This document shows positions 8,288 through 17,565 of a stretch of 64,000 nucleotides of DNA, one piece after another. Position 1 is the first letter of the stretch, and each line of letters begins with the position of its first letter. Below the pieces are notes generated by a model that ran no database searches, was not told where the DNA came from, and worked only from the letters and a program-made list of their open reading frames with translations. The position numbers and the translations under genes are program-made. Source of the stretch: CAZTGZ01 sp964613385 (GTDB lineage: Bacteria; Bacteroidota; Bacteroidia; NS11-12g; UBA9320); the NCBI GenBank assembly GCA_964613385.1, contig CAZTGZ010000011.1, positions 1 to 64,000 of the forward strand, given 5' to 3'.

Positions 8288-10429
8288 TTATTTCGCCAAT
8301 GTCATCTCATTGATCAGATGGGTGGCACCCGCATACTTGTCAACTATCCAAAGTACATAACGTATGTCAACGGATATGGTTCGCTGTAATTCAGGTTCAA
8401 AGGCAATATCTCCACTCATGGCTTCCCAGTTGCCATCAAAAGCCAATCCAATCAACTCTCCATTTCCATTTATTACAGGACTACCGGAGTTTCCACCTGT
8501 GATATCATTGTTGCTGATAAAACAAACTCTTAAATCCCCATCCTGAGCATATTGACCGAAGTCTTTCTTTGCAGCTAATTCAACGAATCTGGCAGGCAAA
8601 TCGAATTCATCATCCCCGGGCTGATATTTCTCAATCACACCGCTCAACGTTGTGTAATGCTTATAAAATACCGCGTCAGCAGGAAAATAATCCAAAACCT
8701 GACCGTAGGTAACACGCATGGTGCTGTTTGCATCAGGGGCATATGTTTTGGTTGGGTTCATTTCCATCAATCCTTTGGCGTACAACCTGGCTGCTTTTTC
8801 CAATTTTTCATCGATGGATGAACTTTGTGTTAAAAAGCTATTTCTGTACAACTCTATGAAATTAGTAACCATCAGATATGCCATATCTTTCTTGAATACT
8901 TTTTCCGAAGGATTGGCTAAAAATTTCATGACAGCCTCTTGTGAATCAAATATTGATTTCTTGAAAATGGCAGCGGCAATTTTGTTGAAATCGCCCTTAT
9001 ATTTTTTAACCAATTTCTTAAAGTAATCCGGTTGGTTATGCGCTGGAATATCGTTGTAGTAATACTTTAACATTTCGGCACAAACTTTCTGATCTATAGG
9101 CGAATAGTAATTCTTAAAATGTGCTTCGGCGCTTTTCTTTAAGGCGTCTGTTAAAGTCGTAATCATCGCCTTATCTCCTTTGCTCATGGCATTTTGCAAG
9201 GTGTTAAATCTCCAGGCAAAAGCCAGTATTTCGGTTCCCATAATGGCTTCCTGAAAGTATGTCATGGGCAATTCGATGGCATCCCTTTCGATATAACCTT
9301 TGTCAAAAAGTTCAATTACTTCACCGTATTCTTTTTTTCTGTTCGGATCAGCATTAACCCAAGCCATAAAAGCATCTTCTTCAGCTTTTTTCTTTTCGTA
9401 AACATGAAGTCTCTTCAATCCTTTGGTCTGACCGATAAAATATTTCCAGTAATTGCTCACTTGAGCATGTTTGGCCGCATATTGAATACGAACTGCATCA
9501 GATGTAGCCTGTCCTTCTTCGTATAAGTCCAATTTGGTGCGGCGAATTTTTACCCTGGCAGGCTGTTCTTTGTCAGTTGCCATTTTAACTCCCCATGAAG
9601 TCATATAACGGTCTGTGCTTCCCGGATATCCATAGATCATGGCATAATCGCCCTTTTCAACGCCTTTTAATGAAACAGGCAAATGATGTTTTGGCTTATA
9701 GGGCACATTGTCAATAGAATAAGGAGCGGGTTTATTGTCTTTGTTGGCATATACCCTGAACATGGTGAAGTCTCCGGTATGTCTTGGCCACATCCAGTTA
9801 TCTGTATCACCGCCGTATTTACCAATGGATGATGGGGGAGCTCCTACCAATCTTACATCTTCAAATGTCTGATAAACAAACATATAGAATGTGTTCCCGT
9901 TAAACATGCTTTTCACATCGGCATCGTATTCCTTACCCTTTACAATCTCATCTCTTAATGCTTTGGAGTTTTTTCCGATGATTTCTGCTCTCTGTGCCTC
10001 AGACATCGAAGCCTCTACACCCTTCAATACTTTATCGGAAACATCCTCAATTCTCACTAAAAATGAAACCGAAAAGCCCGCAGGTAACTCTTCATTGCGA
10101 CTCATAGCCCAGAAACCATGCGTTAAATAATCGTGTTCAACGGTACTCTTTTCCTGAATGGTGTTGTAACCGCAATGGTGATTGGTTAAAATCAACCCCT
10201 CTGCTGAAATAACCTCTCCGGTACAAAATCCGCGACCTAAGCGAACGACCGCATCTTTTAAACTGGAATTGTTGATGTCGTACAACTGTTCAGGTGTCAG
10301 TTTCAATCCCAAACGCACCATCTCATTGTAGTTCTTCTCTTTTAGCAATAAAGGCAGCCACATTCCTTCATCAGCTCTAACCGGAGATATGACCACTAAC
10401 ATTAATAATAGGTAGAAAAATTTCTTCAT
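8288..10429 (-). CDS. S46 family dipeptidyl peptidase, DPP7-type
   Basis: A 713-residue serine exopeptidase of family S46, which releases dipeptides from peptide N-termini in the periplasm. A signal peptide ends near residue 19. The chymotrypsin-like catalytic residues are visible: His85 in TNHHCGYN, Asp in MWPRHTGDF, Ser648 in GGNSGSPV. The position that sets S1 specificity in P. gingivalis enzymes (Gly in DPP7, Arg673 in DPP11) is Gly666 here, in GLAFDGNWEAMSGD, predicting preference for bulky hydrophobic P1 residues. Length matches DPP7 (about 712). A hairpin terminator follows the stop. A second S46 gene at 21.3-23.4 kb carries the alternative Arg. Confidence 0.95.
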   Translation of the reverse strand: MKKFFYLLLMLVVISPVRADEGMWLPLLLKEKNYNEMVRLGLKLTPEQLYDINNSSLKDAVVRLGRGFCTGEVISAEGLILTNHHCGYNTIQEKSTVEHDYLTHGFWAMSRNEELPAGFSVSFLVRIEDVSDKVLKGVEASMSEAQRAEIIGKNSKALRDEIVKGKEYDADVKSMFNGNTFYMFVYQTFEDVRLVGAPPSSIGKYGGDTDNWMWPRHTGDFTMFRVYANKDNKPAPYSIDNVPYKPKHHLPVSLKGVEKGDYAMIYGYPGSTDRYMTSWGVKMATDKEQPARVKIRRTKLDLYEEGQATSDAVRIQYAAKHAQVSNYWKYFIGQTKGLKRLHVYEKKKAEEDAFMAWVNADPNRKKEYGEVIELFDKGYIERDAIELPMTYFQEAIMGTEILAFAWRFNTLQNAMSKGDKAMITTLTDALKKSAEAHFKNYYSPIDQKVCAEMLKYYYNDIPAHNQPDYFKKLVKKYKGDFNKIAAAIFKKSIFDSQEAVMKFLANPSEKVFKKDMAYLMVTNFIELYRNSFLTQSSSIDEKLEKAARLYAKGLMEMNPTKTYAPDANSTMRVTYGQVLDYFPADAVFYKHYTTLSGVIEKYQPGDDEFDLPARFVELAAKKDFGQYAQDGDLRVCFISNNDITGGNSGSPVINGNGELIGLAFDGNWEAMSGDIAFEPELQRTISVDIRYVLWIVDKYAGATHLINEMTLAK

Positions 10430-10469
10430 GATTTATTGTTATGATTAATTCTGCAAAACTCACAAATAA

Positions 10470-10502
10470 TTTGACATATCTATTCATTAAACGATTAGTT
10501 TG
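10470..10502 (+). promoter_or_regulatory. Candidate Bacteroidetes promoter
   Basis: TTTG at 10470-10473 and TTAGTTTG at 10495-10502 are separated by 21 bp, close to the consensus TTTG-N19-21-TAnnTTTG with one mismatch. Transcription would start near 10509, which favours the ATG at 10515 or 10536 over the TTG at 10500 as the start of the membrane protein gene. Confidence 0.5.
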
Positions 10503-10514
10503 CACTTTCGTCGG

Positions 10515-11933
10515 ATGGACATACCACTTTTTAAGATGAACAGCTTTTTCGAATCAACTCAAAATGTCAATCAGAAATGGAAAATCTGGTTTTGGCTTTT
10601 AGCTTTGGTCGATCTTATTCTTGTTCAGCTTAGCGATTCTACTTTTGACAGTGGTGATAGTGTTTTACACTACTTACAAGCCTCCATTGCCTTTACACAT
10701 CCCGATTTCTTTCTGGATCATTGGTCTAAACCGCTTTTTGTTTTACTCTCTTCACCATTTGCCTGTTTCGGCTTTAAGGGAATGGCGTTGTTTAACAGCT
10801 TATGTGTAATGGGAGCAACGTATCTCACATTTTTAACTTTAAGTAAATATTCGAAACACGCCTGGCTGATCATTCCCATCGCAGTTTCCTCACCGGAGTG
10901 GATGCTTTGCCAATCATCCGGACTCACAGAGCCTCTTTTTGCATTCTTACTCTCGTTGAGTATTTGGATGTATGATTCAAACCGGAAACTTTTGGCAGCT
11001 TTATTCATTGGTTTCTTGCCTTTTGTGCGTTCCGAAGGTTGGCTGATCATGCCGGTTTGGGCAGTCCTCATGGTTCTGAACAAAAATTTTAAACACATTT
11101 GGGCACTGAGCCTCGGACATCTGGTTTATGGCATTGTTGGATTTGCTTACCTGAACGATTTTTTGTGGATGTTCCATCGGAATCCTTATCAAGGAGTTGA
11201 AGCAAAATATGGCCATGGTCATTGGACGCATTACTTGGAGCAAACTCCATATTTAATGGGAATACCCAACGGCATTTTATTCTTTATAGGGATGCTTTAT
11301 TTGACCTACCTGCTTTTCAAAAAGAAATCCTGGCTCCCGTTTCATCTCAAATTTTTAATTCCGGGAGTTTGCGTAGCATTTTATTTTTCGCACAGCATCT
11401 TTTGGCACATGGGCTGGTTTCACTCTTTCGGATTGAAAAGGGTTTTTATTGCTATATTTCCATGTATGGTAGCTGCCGCAGCCATTCCGCTCATCAATTT
11501 GCAACTATCCAAACTCAGGATACTAAATTATTTCTTACTGCCCTTGATACTGATTTTTCCTTATACAGGAAACAAATCCGGCTTTCGTTTACCGGCTTCC
11601 GTTCAAAGAAATGAAGAACAAAGGAACATTGATTCAGCCATTGTAAAGATGAAAGCTTTGGAGCTTGATAAACAGCCGGTAGCTTTTGGAAATTACTACG
11701 TAGCCATGGCTCTGAAGCTCGATATCAGAAACCCCAAAGAGGTATGTCCGATCGAATATGCACAGCATGGCCCTTTGCCCTCAGGAACGCTTGTTTTCTG
11801 GGATCCCTATTTTGCCGTTAGCGATAAAAGTATCAGCGACTCCCTATTTAAAAATACCGAGTTTTATGAATTTATTGGCAGATTTGGCAATATGGAAAGT
11901 TTAAACCGGGTGGAATTGTATCTGGCTAAATGA
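10515..11933 (+). CDS. Polytopic membrane protein, glycosyltransferase-C-like
   Basis: About 472 residues with some ten predicted membrane helices. The acidic pair in the first periplasmic loop (STFDSGDSVLHYLQA) and the later FVRSEGW stretch resemble GT-C glycosyltransferases that use lipid-linked sugars, but no family motif is decisive. The open frame extends back to a TTG at 10500; I prefer the ATG at 10515, and the ATG at 10536 is also possible given a promoter ending at 10502. Its TGA stop abuts the stop of the convergent 548-residue membrane protein with no base between. Function is inferred from architecture and from the neighbouring DPM1-like enzyme. Confidence 0.75.
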   Translation: MDIPLFKMNSFFESTQNVNQKWKIWFWLLALVDLILVQLSDSTFDSGDSVLHYLQASIAFTHPDFFLDHWSKPLFVLLSSPFACFGFKGMALFNSLCVMGATYLTFLTLSKYSKHAWLIIPIAVSSPEWMLCQSSGLTEPLFAFLLSLSIWMYDSNRKLLAALFIGFLPFVRSEGWLIMPVWAVLMVLNKNFKHIWALSLGHLVYGIVGFAYLNDFLWMFHRNPYQGVEAKYGHGHWTHYLEQTPYLMGIPNGILFFIGMLYLTYLLFKKKSWLPFHLKFLIPGVCVAFYFSHSIFWHMGWFHSFGLKRVFIAIFPCMVAAAAIPLINLQLSKLRILNYFLLPLILIFPYTGNKSGFRLPASVQRNEEQRNIDSAIVKMKALELDKQPVAFGNYYVAMALKLDIRNPKEVCPIEYAQHGPLPSGTLVFWDPYFAVSDKSISDSLFKNTEFYEFIGRFGNMESLNRVELYLAK

Positions 11934-13580
11934 TTAAAAATAATATAAAATATATCCCGGGCGACTTTCTTTTTTTCGGATAAAATCCCGAAAAACAAAT
12001 TCTATCTGATCGGGTTTTGGAATAAATTGACAGTCTTTGTCGTAAATGAGCAGATTTGGTTGATAGAATCGCATAAAAACAGATATTTCTTCCCGGCTCG
12101 GGGAATTCATGTTTAAAAGACTATCACTTAACCACATAAGTACCCGTTGATTGCGGTAAAATTCGAATTTCTCCTCTGGAATTCTCGATATATATGCCCC
12201 GGGTATGTTTTTACCATGATGAACAGACCACAATAAATGATCGGACTCAAAATGCCCGACTTCCTTGAATCCATCTCTTACGCCATCCGGGACGAAAACT
12301 ATATTCTTTATATCCTTATTTTCTTTGAGATCTATTACCCATTCCGGTACTTCTTTCGTACTGAATACAGGTGCCTTTTTAGGTATATATTCAATCAGAA
12401 TTCCTATAAACAAAGCATTAATCCATAATGATCTTGAATATTTGTTATTAAAATCGAGCATGAGGGCGAGGGGTAAGAACAAATACACCATGCTAAAATA
12501 TCGACCGGGATTGCGAAAGTTATTTAAAAAGGGAATTTGGTGTAACCAGGATAAAGGACCATATAAAATGGGATGTTCTGCCCATTTAATTTTAGGAAAA
12601 GTCAATAAGAAGAAAAATAAAACCATCCACCAAACCCAGGATTGCATTGATGTTATCGTCCTCTGCTTCAACATTCTTATAACCAACAATGCGATCAGTG
12701 AAAAACTGAGGAATACGATTTGTTCGGTTTGGCCTTTAAACCCGGCTAAATGCTCAAATTTTTGAAACCATTCAGAGCCATATATTGCAGAATTAGGAGG
12801 CGGAATAATCAAGGCACTGATATCCGGGGTGTTATAAAATCCACCTTTGTCATCCACTTTCAGGCTTCGAAAATGGGTGACCAAAAAATGCGATGTAAGC
12901 GTCAGAAAAATCATTCCCATCCAAATCCATTTGGGACGTATGCTTATGCTTTTTAATATGACATAAACTACGGAAAATAACAATAGAAAGAATGTAGTAT
13001 AATAATCTGATAAGAAAGACACCAATAAAAGTATAATCAGCACTCCGAGATGTTTTATACGAGAATGAAATCCTGGGTCATCATAGAATTTCATCAAAGC
13101 AATCATATAGAATGGTATGTGCCCGGTGAGCATTAAATGGTGATGCTCCGTTAAATGAGCTGTTTTGTATGGCGAAAAAGCGAACAAAAAGGCCAGTATC
13201 CAGGACCAATGGGCGGGTAAACCTAATTTTCTGGCCAAATACCAGGTCCCCATGGCCGAAAACGCAAAACTGAACATTAAACAAAGACCTACACTCAAAT
13301 AAGGAGCCCCAAAAAACACATTCACCATCCCGATGATTGGGGTATAAGTATGCATGACCAATGATAAACCTTCGGGATAAAGGAATCGATGTGTAAAAAA
13401 TGGATTCCGGCCTTGCTTGACCGCCTCCGCGAATACATCGGCGTTCCAGATATATTGAAAAGGGTCAATGCCCTGTCCGATTCCTGTATGATAAGGGCTT
13501 TTAACCCATGCAAAACACCATAAACACCACAAAAGGCAGGAGGTAATAAATACCCATATCGCTTGCCCGTGTTTGTTCAA
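11934..13580 (-). CDS. Polytopic membrane protein, glycosyltransferase-C-like, TTG start
   Basis: 548 residues with about 12 hydrophobic segments in the first 420 residues and a soluble C-terminal part. The first loop contains GIGQGIDPFQYIW, with an Asp placed as in GT-C enzymes, followed by HRFLYPEGLSL. The frame has no ATG or GTG before residue 75, so the start must be the TTG at 13580, which lies 8 nt after the stop of the upstream GT2 gene; this suggests translational coupling. Together with that DPM1-like enzyme it looks like a donor-synthase plus membrane-transferase pair. The acceptor (lipid, glycan or protein) is not evident. Confidence 0.8.
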   Translation of the reverse strand: MNKHGQAIWVFITSCLLWCLWCFAWVKSPYHTGIGQGIDPFQYIWNADVFAEAVKQGRNPFFTHRFLYPEGLSLVMHTYTPIIGMVNVFFGAPYLSVGLCLMFSFAFSAMGTWYLARKLGLPAHWSWILAFLFAFSPYKTAHLTEHHHLMLTGHIPFYMIALMKFYDDPGFHSRIKHLGVLIILLLVSFLSDYYTTFFLLLFSVVYVILKSISIRPKWIWMGMIFLTLTSHFLVTHFRSLKVDDKGGFYNTPDISALIIPPPNSAIYGSEWFQKFEHLAGFKGQTEQIVFLSFSLIALLVIRMLKQRTITSMQSWVWWMVLFFFLLTFPKIKWAEHPILYGPLSWLHQIPFLNNFRNPGRYFSMVYLFLPLALMLDFNNKYSRSLWINALFIGILIEYIPKKAPVFSTKEVPEWVIDLKENKDIKNIVFVPDGVRDGFKEVGHFESDHLLWSVHHGKNIPGAYISRIPEEKFEFYRNQRVLMWLSDSLLNMNSPSREEISVFMRFYQPNLLIYDKDCQFIPKPDQIEFVFRDFIRKKESRPGYILYYF

Positions 13581-13588
13581 TGTTGCGA

Positions 13589-14311
13589 TTATTTCACCAG
13601 AACATTATACTTAAAAATACACCACAATGCCCTAAAACCATCTCTCCATCCGATTTTCTTGCCCTCATCATACGTCCTTCCATAATAAGATATCCCGATT
13701 TCATAAATTCTGATGCCCGGAATTTTTGAAATTCTGGCAGTTACCTCCGGCTCAAATCCAAATCTCTTTTCCTTTAGCGGCAATCCCTGAATAATTTCCC
13801 GCTTAAAAAGTTTATAGCAGGTTTCCATATCAGTGAGGTTCAAATTGGTAAAAGCATTCGACATAAACGTCAGAAACTTATTCCCAATGGTATGCCAGAA
13901 GAACAGGATACGATGCGGATTCCCGCCCATAAATCTCGAGCCATAAACAACATCTGCATTCCCTTCGAGCATCGGCCTCAGTAAATCGTTATATTCCCTT
14001 GGATCGTATTCAAGATCTGCATCCTGAATTAACACAAAATCTCCGGTAGCTTGTCTAATTCCGGTGTGTAAAGCGGCACCCTTTCCTTGATTTACCTCAT
14101 GTGAGTAAAGAACAATGGGTACATCGGGATTTTCCTTCATGTATTTTTCAACGGCCTCTACGGTACCGTCTTTGGAACAATCGTTCACGATGATCAATTC
14201 CAGTGAAATCAGCGGATTCAAAGGAACTGCTTTGATCCTGTCTAAAATCAAATGTATGGTTCTTGCTTCATTATAAGCAGGAATAACCAGCGATAATTTC
14301 TTGGCGTCCAT
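13589..14311 (-). CDS. GT2 glycosyltransferase, DPM1-like polyprenyl-phosphate sugar synthase
   Basis: About 240 residues of a GT-A fold family 2 glycosyltransferase. Visible motifs are LVIPAYNEARTI, IVNDCSKDGT, NQGKGAALHTGI, the metal-binding DADLEYDP and YGSRFMGG, all characteristic of dolichyl/undecaprenyl-phosphate mannose or glucose synthases, which move a sugar from a nucleotide donor to a polyprenyl phosphate at the inner membrane. No C-terminal membrane helices are present. The frame extends back to an ATG at 14341 that would overlap the divergent methyltransferase; the ATG at 14311 (MDAKKLS) puts the motif at the usual distance. It is followed 8 nt later by the GT-C-like gene, its likely partner. 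Confidence 0.92.
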   Translation of the reverse strand: MDAKKLSLVIPAYNEARTIHLILDRIKAVPLNPLISLELIIVNDCSKDGTVEAVEKYMKENPDVPIVLYSHEVNQGKGAALHTGIRQATGDFVLIQDADLEYDPREYNDLLRPMLEGNADVVYGSRFMGGNPHRILFFWHTIGNKFLTFMSNAFTNLNLTDMETCYKLFKREIIQGLPLKEKRFGFEPEVTARISKIPGIRIYEIGISYYGRTYDEGKKIGWRDGFRALWCIFKYNVLVK

Positions 14312-14363
14312 TTCGGGATGCAAAGAAACGCCATAATTCATGAAATTTGTATTTTCAAACAGA

Positions 14364-15032
14364 ATGAGTATTCAAAATGAGATTATTAACACCAAAGATT
14401 CCGGTGTAACGCTGTATCAACCTGTCCTGGATGAAACGTATCATTCGCGCCATGGAGCAATTCCTGAATCTGAATATGTCTATATAGAAAATGGACTCGC
14501 ACTATGTAATAAAACAAACATTAAAGTATTGGAAATAGGATGGGGGACTGGCCTCAATGGTGCACTATCATTGAGTTTCGCAAAAGATAAACGTTTAAAC
14601 ATCGAATATCTGACTCTGGAAAAATATCCGCTTTCAATTGAACTGAATGCTGAATTCATTGAGCGCTCTATGATACAGAAGCTTATCAAAAATTATTGGG
14701 ATGAAATGATGCGTGCCTCCTGGGAGGAATGGGTAGAAATTGAAGAAGGCTTTAAACTCAAAAAAACACAAACCGATGTTTTAAATTTTGAACCGGAACC
14801 AAACTCCTTTGATATTGTCTATTTCGACGCCTTTGCACCATCAAAACAGCCTGATATCTGGGATATTTCGGTACTACAGAAATGCTACGATGCATTGGTC
14901 GGGGGTGGTTGGCTGACCACGTATTGCGCGCAAGGACAATTTAAAAGAAATCTGAAGTCAATCGGATTTACCGTATACGAACGTCCCGGACCCGTTGGAA
15001 AAAAGGAAATTACAGTCGCTCAGAAACCATGA
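14364..15032 (+). CDS. mnmD: MnmD-like tRNA U34 methyltransferase
   Basis: About 222 residues, the stand-alone version of the methyltransferase half of MnmC (DUF752/Methyltransf_30). It methylates 5-aminomethyl-2-thiouridine at the wobble position to mnm5s2U using S-adenosylmethionine. Visible motifs are ETYHSRHGAIPES near the N-terminus, the SAM-binding VLEIGWGTGLNG (usually GFGTGLN), IVYFDAFAPSKQPDIWD, and the tail TYCAQGQFKRNLKSIGF. There is no FAD domain, as expected for MnmD. The frame begins at an ATG at 14340, which would overlap the divergent GT2 gene; the ATG at 14364 (MSIQNEI) fits homologues better. Its stop is 2 nt from the convergent miaE-like gene. Confidence 0.92.
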   Translation: MSIQNEIINTKDSGVTLYQPVLDETYHSRHGAIPESEYVYIENGLALCNKTNIKVLEIGWGTGLNGALSLSFAKDKRLNIEYLTLEKYPLSIELNAEFIERSMIQKLIKNYWDEMMRASWEEWVEIEEGFKLKKTQTDVLNFEPEPNSFDIVYFDAFAPSKQPDIWDISVLQKCYDALVGGGWLTTYCAQGQFKRNLKSIGFTVYERPGPVGKKEITVAQKP

Positions 15033-15034
15033 AA

Positions 15035-15616
15035 TTAATGTACCCGGTCAGGCCTCCATTCCAAACCTGAGATCATCTCTGCTTCAAAACTGAGGTATTC
15101 ATCCCATCGACTTTTTACCTTTTCCGGTGCACAATATAAATAAGCCAGATCCAAAAACATTCGGTAATGCCCTGCTTCAGATATCATAAATTCATGATAA
15201 AAATGGCGCAAATTTTCATCACTGATATGAAGTGACAATAGTCTGAATCGCTCGCAGCTCCTCGCTTCAATCAATGCGCAAACCAAAAGCTCTTCCAGCA
15301 GTTGATCCTGCCGGCTACCGCCTTTCTTTCGGTAGGCCAGCAGCTTGTTTACATATTCATCTTTGCGTTGCAACCCTAATTTTAAATTCCTTTTTTCAAG
15401 TTCTTTTAAAACTTTCCGAAAATGACCCCATTCCTCCGCAACCAGAGGCGTTACTTCGTCTACAAGTTTCTCGTGATCCGGAAATCTCACGATTAAAGAA
15501 ATGCCACTCGATGCAGCTTTTTGTTCACAGTAGGCGTGGTCCGTTAATATTTCCTGCAAACTTTTTCCTGCGATATCAACCCAACGGGGATCTGTAGGTA
15601 GTTTCAATCCTAACAT
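15035..15616 (-). CDS. miaE: tRNA-(ms2io6A37) hydroxylase, MiaE-like
   Basis: 193 residues, a ferritin-like di-iron monooxygenase that hydroxylates the isopentenyl side chain of ms2i6A37 in tRNA. Di-iron ligands are recognisable as EEWGHF, the EARSCERF helix and SEAGHYRMF, with an additional early Glu in LQEILTDHAYCEQKAA. The opening LGLKLPTDPRWV is typical of the family, and the length matches. It sits tail to tail with the MnmD-like gene; both act on the anticodon loop. ATG start at 15616. Confidence 0.93.
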   Translation of the reverse strand: MLGLKLPTDPRWVDIAGKSLQEILTDHAYCEQKAASSGISLIVRFPDHEKLVDEVTPLVAEEWGHFRKVLKELEKRNLKLGLQRKDEYVNKLLAYRKKGGSRQDQLLEELLVCALIEARSCERFRLLSLHISDENLRHFYHEFMISEAGHYRMFLDLAYLYCAPEKVKSRWDEYLSFEAEMISGLEWRPDRVH

Positions 15617-15668
15617 TTTGCAAATTTAGTGAGACAAGATCATTGGCTAATGATTCATATCGGCTTCT

Positions 15669-17024
15669 TCAGAACAAGATCAACACCAGAAGAAAAATCA
15701 GACCTCCCAACAACATAAATAACATGCTGTAGGGTAAAATATCTTTCGCTTTTAAACCAGTAATAGAAAGTAATGGTATAGCCCAAAATGGCTGCAACAT
15801 ATTGGTCAACTGATCGCCATAAGCCAAACTCATCGTCGTTTTTCCGGGTGACAAACCCAGGGCATTGGAGGCATCCATCAGAATAGGACCCTGAATTTGC
15901 CATTGACCTCCTCCGCTAGGAATAAAAATATTTACAAATGCAGACCACAAATATGAGACGCTGTGAAAATTGGAAGTAGTTGTCAGCGAAGTTAATATTT
16001 CCGCACTTTGGGCCATTAATCCGGTTTGAGCTAAAATGGCCATAATTCCACCATACAGAGGAAATTGCACCAGAATTCCCGCCGCGCCTGACATTGCCTC
16101 CTCTACGGCTACATTAAATTGCTGAAAAGAGCCATGTAACAAAAAGGCCAATCCCAAAAAAAGTAAATTAATGGTATTGATGCTCGGGTATGAAAAGGGA
16201 TTGTCGGCTGTGGCAAATTGAAAAAGCCAATAAACGAGAATCAAAGCGCCTAAAAACCTACCCGGCCAGAGAAACCGATCAAATTTTTCTGAACCAGTAT
16301 TTTCAATTTCGGAAACATCAGAATTTTGTATTTTCTCTTCCTGAATTGCAATTGGGCTCTCCTGAAAAGGCAATTTTGACAAATATTTAGCCAATAAGGG
16401 CAGAAAAATTAAACAAGCCAATATAGCCGTTAAATTCATGCTGGAAAAAATGGTTTGAGATAAATCTACCAAGCCCATTTTGCCTTCCAATGTATGCCCT
16501 TTGGCTGCCACACTTAAAGGGGCGGAGCCGGAAATACCTCCATGCCAGACCATCATCGCAGTATATCCGCCTGCCGCCACCAATGGATAGTTGATGGAAA
16601 ATCCCTGTTCCCTGGAACGAATCCAGGCTTTTCTGGCTAAAATGGCTCCCAACATCAGCCCGAATCCCCAATTGATGAGGCCGGCAACAACTGAATAGAA
16701 TGTAACGGAAATGGCCGTATGAGCGTTGGTTTTACAGTGGGAAAGCGCCATGGTTGTGGCCTTGTCGGCTGCTTTAGAGAGTGCGATGGCGTGCCCCATC
16801 ACCAACATAAATATCATTTGTGTGGTGAAAGCCAAAAGTCCCCAGATTCCTTCCGTCCAAATGTCCATTACCTCACCCGAATATGCCCAAATGTTTGATT
16901 GATCCGGTGTTGTAAATAGTAAGGCCATGAGCCAGCAAAACAAGGTCAATCCAATCCCAATGGAAAACGGTGATGGCAACCACTTTTGAAACCACAGGAT
17001 ATATAGAGTGGCAATTCTCTTCAT
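15669..17024 (-). CDS. atoE: Short-chain fatty acid transporter, AtoE family
   Basis: 451 residues and about 12 membrane helices of the AtoE / short-chain fatty acid uptake family (inner-membrane uptake of acetoacetate, butyrate and similar acids). Typical pieces are KWLPSPFSIGIGLTLFCW at the N-terminus, MVWHGGISGSAPLSVA, FQQFNVAVEEAMSGAAGILVQFPLYGG, and IFIPSGGGQWQIQGP. The ATG at 17024 overlaps the stop of the upstream fRMsr gene by 4 nt, so the two are cotranscribed. Confidence 0.93.
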   Translation of the reverse strand: MKRIATLYILWFQKWLPSPFSIGIGLTLFCWLMALLFTTPDQSNIWAYSGEVMDIWTEGIWGLLAFTTQMIFMLVMGHAIALSKAADKATTMALSHCKTNAHTAISVTFYSVVAGLINWGFGLMLGAILARKAWIRSREQGFSINYPLVAAGGYTAMMVWHGGISGSAPLSVAAKGHTLEGKMGLVDLSQTIFSSMNLTAILACLIFLPLLAKYLSKLPFQESPIAIQEEKIQNSDVSEIENTGSEKFDRFLWPGRFLGALILVYWLFQFATADNPFSYPSINTINLLFLGLAFLLHGSFQQFNVAVEEAMSGAAGILVQFPLYGGIMAILAQTGLMAQSAEILTSLTTTSNFHSVSYLWSAFVNIFIPSGGGQWQIQGPILMDASNALGLSPGKTTMSLAYGDQLTNMLQPFWAIPLLSITGLKAKDILPYSMLFMLLGGLIFLLVLILF

Positions 17025-17500
17025 TTCAATAACGTGACTAATCGCTCAAGTCCTTCGGCATCAATCTCATCAAAAGCAGAAAAATCTGTGCTGTCGATGT
17101 CCAGAACAGCCATTACATCTCCCTGATTATTGAATAAGGGTACTACTATTTCTGAGTTGGAAAGAGCGCTACATGCTATATGTCCGGGAAATTGATGCAC
17201 ATCCGGAACAATCAGTGTTTTACCTTCGCTCCAGGCTTTTCCACAGACTCCCTTTCCCTTGGGGATTTGGGTACAGGCCACAGGCCCTTGAAAAGGTCCA
17301 AGAATCAACTTCTCTCCTTTAACCAAATAAAATCCTGTCCAATGAAACGAAAATACGCTTTGAATGAGCGCTGTTAAATTCGCCATATTCCCGACGATTC
17401 CAATTTCGGCATCTATTAACGGCTCAAACTGCTTTAAAATAAAAGCATACTTATCTGGTTTGGTATGTATATGTGATTCTGCTTCAGCTATAGGATTCAT
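17021..17500 (-). CDS. msrC: Free methionine-(R)-sulfoxide reductase (GAF domain)
   Basis: A 159-residue single GAF domain. The three cysteines that mark fRMsr are present in ACTQIPKGKGVCGKAW and GHIACSALS, and the end VLDIDSTDFSAFDEIDAEGLE is typical. It reduces the R form of free methionine sulfoxide in the cytoplasm, coupled to thioredoxin. Without the cysteines it would be an uncharacterised GAF protein; with them the call is firm. It overlaps atoE by 4 nt. A perfect -7-like element lies at 17547-17554. Confidence 0.93.
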   Translation of the reverse strand: MNPIAEAESHIHTKPDKYAFILKQFEPLIDAEIGIVGNMANLTALIQSVFSFHWTGFYLVKGEKLILGPFQGPVACTQIPKGKGVCGKAWSEGKTLIVPDVHQFPGHIACSALSNSEIVVPLFNNQGDVMAVLDIDSTDFSAFDEIDAEGLERLVTLLK

Positions 17501-17546
17501 AAATTTTGATTTTAAATGCCTGCAACCCTTTTCATTTTTTACAGAC

Positions 17547-17554
17547 CAAATATA
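17547..17554 (-). promoter_or_regulatory. Candidate -7 element for the fRMsr-atoE operon
   Basis: On the minus strand this reads TATATTTG, an exact match to TAnnTTTG. A transcript would start near 17540, leaving a leader of about 40 nt before the fRMsr ATG at 17500. The -33 position is weak (TTCG). Confidence 0.45.
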
Positions 17555-17565
17555 AAAAGACTACG

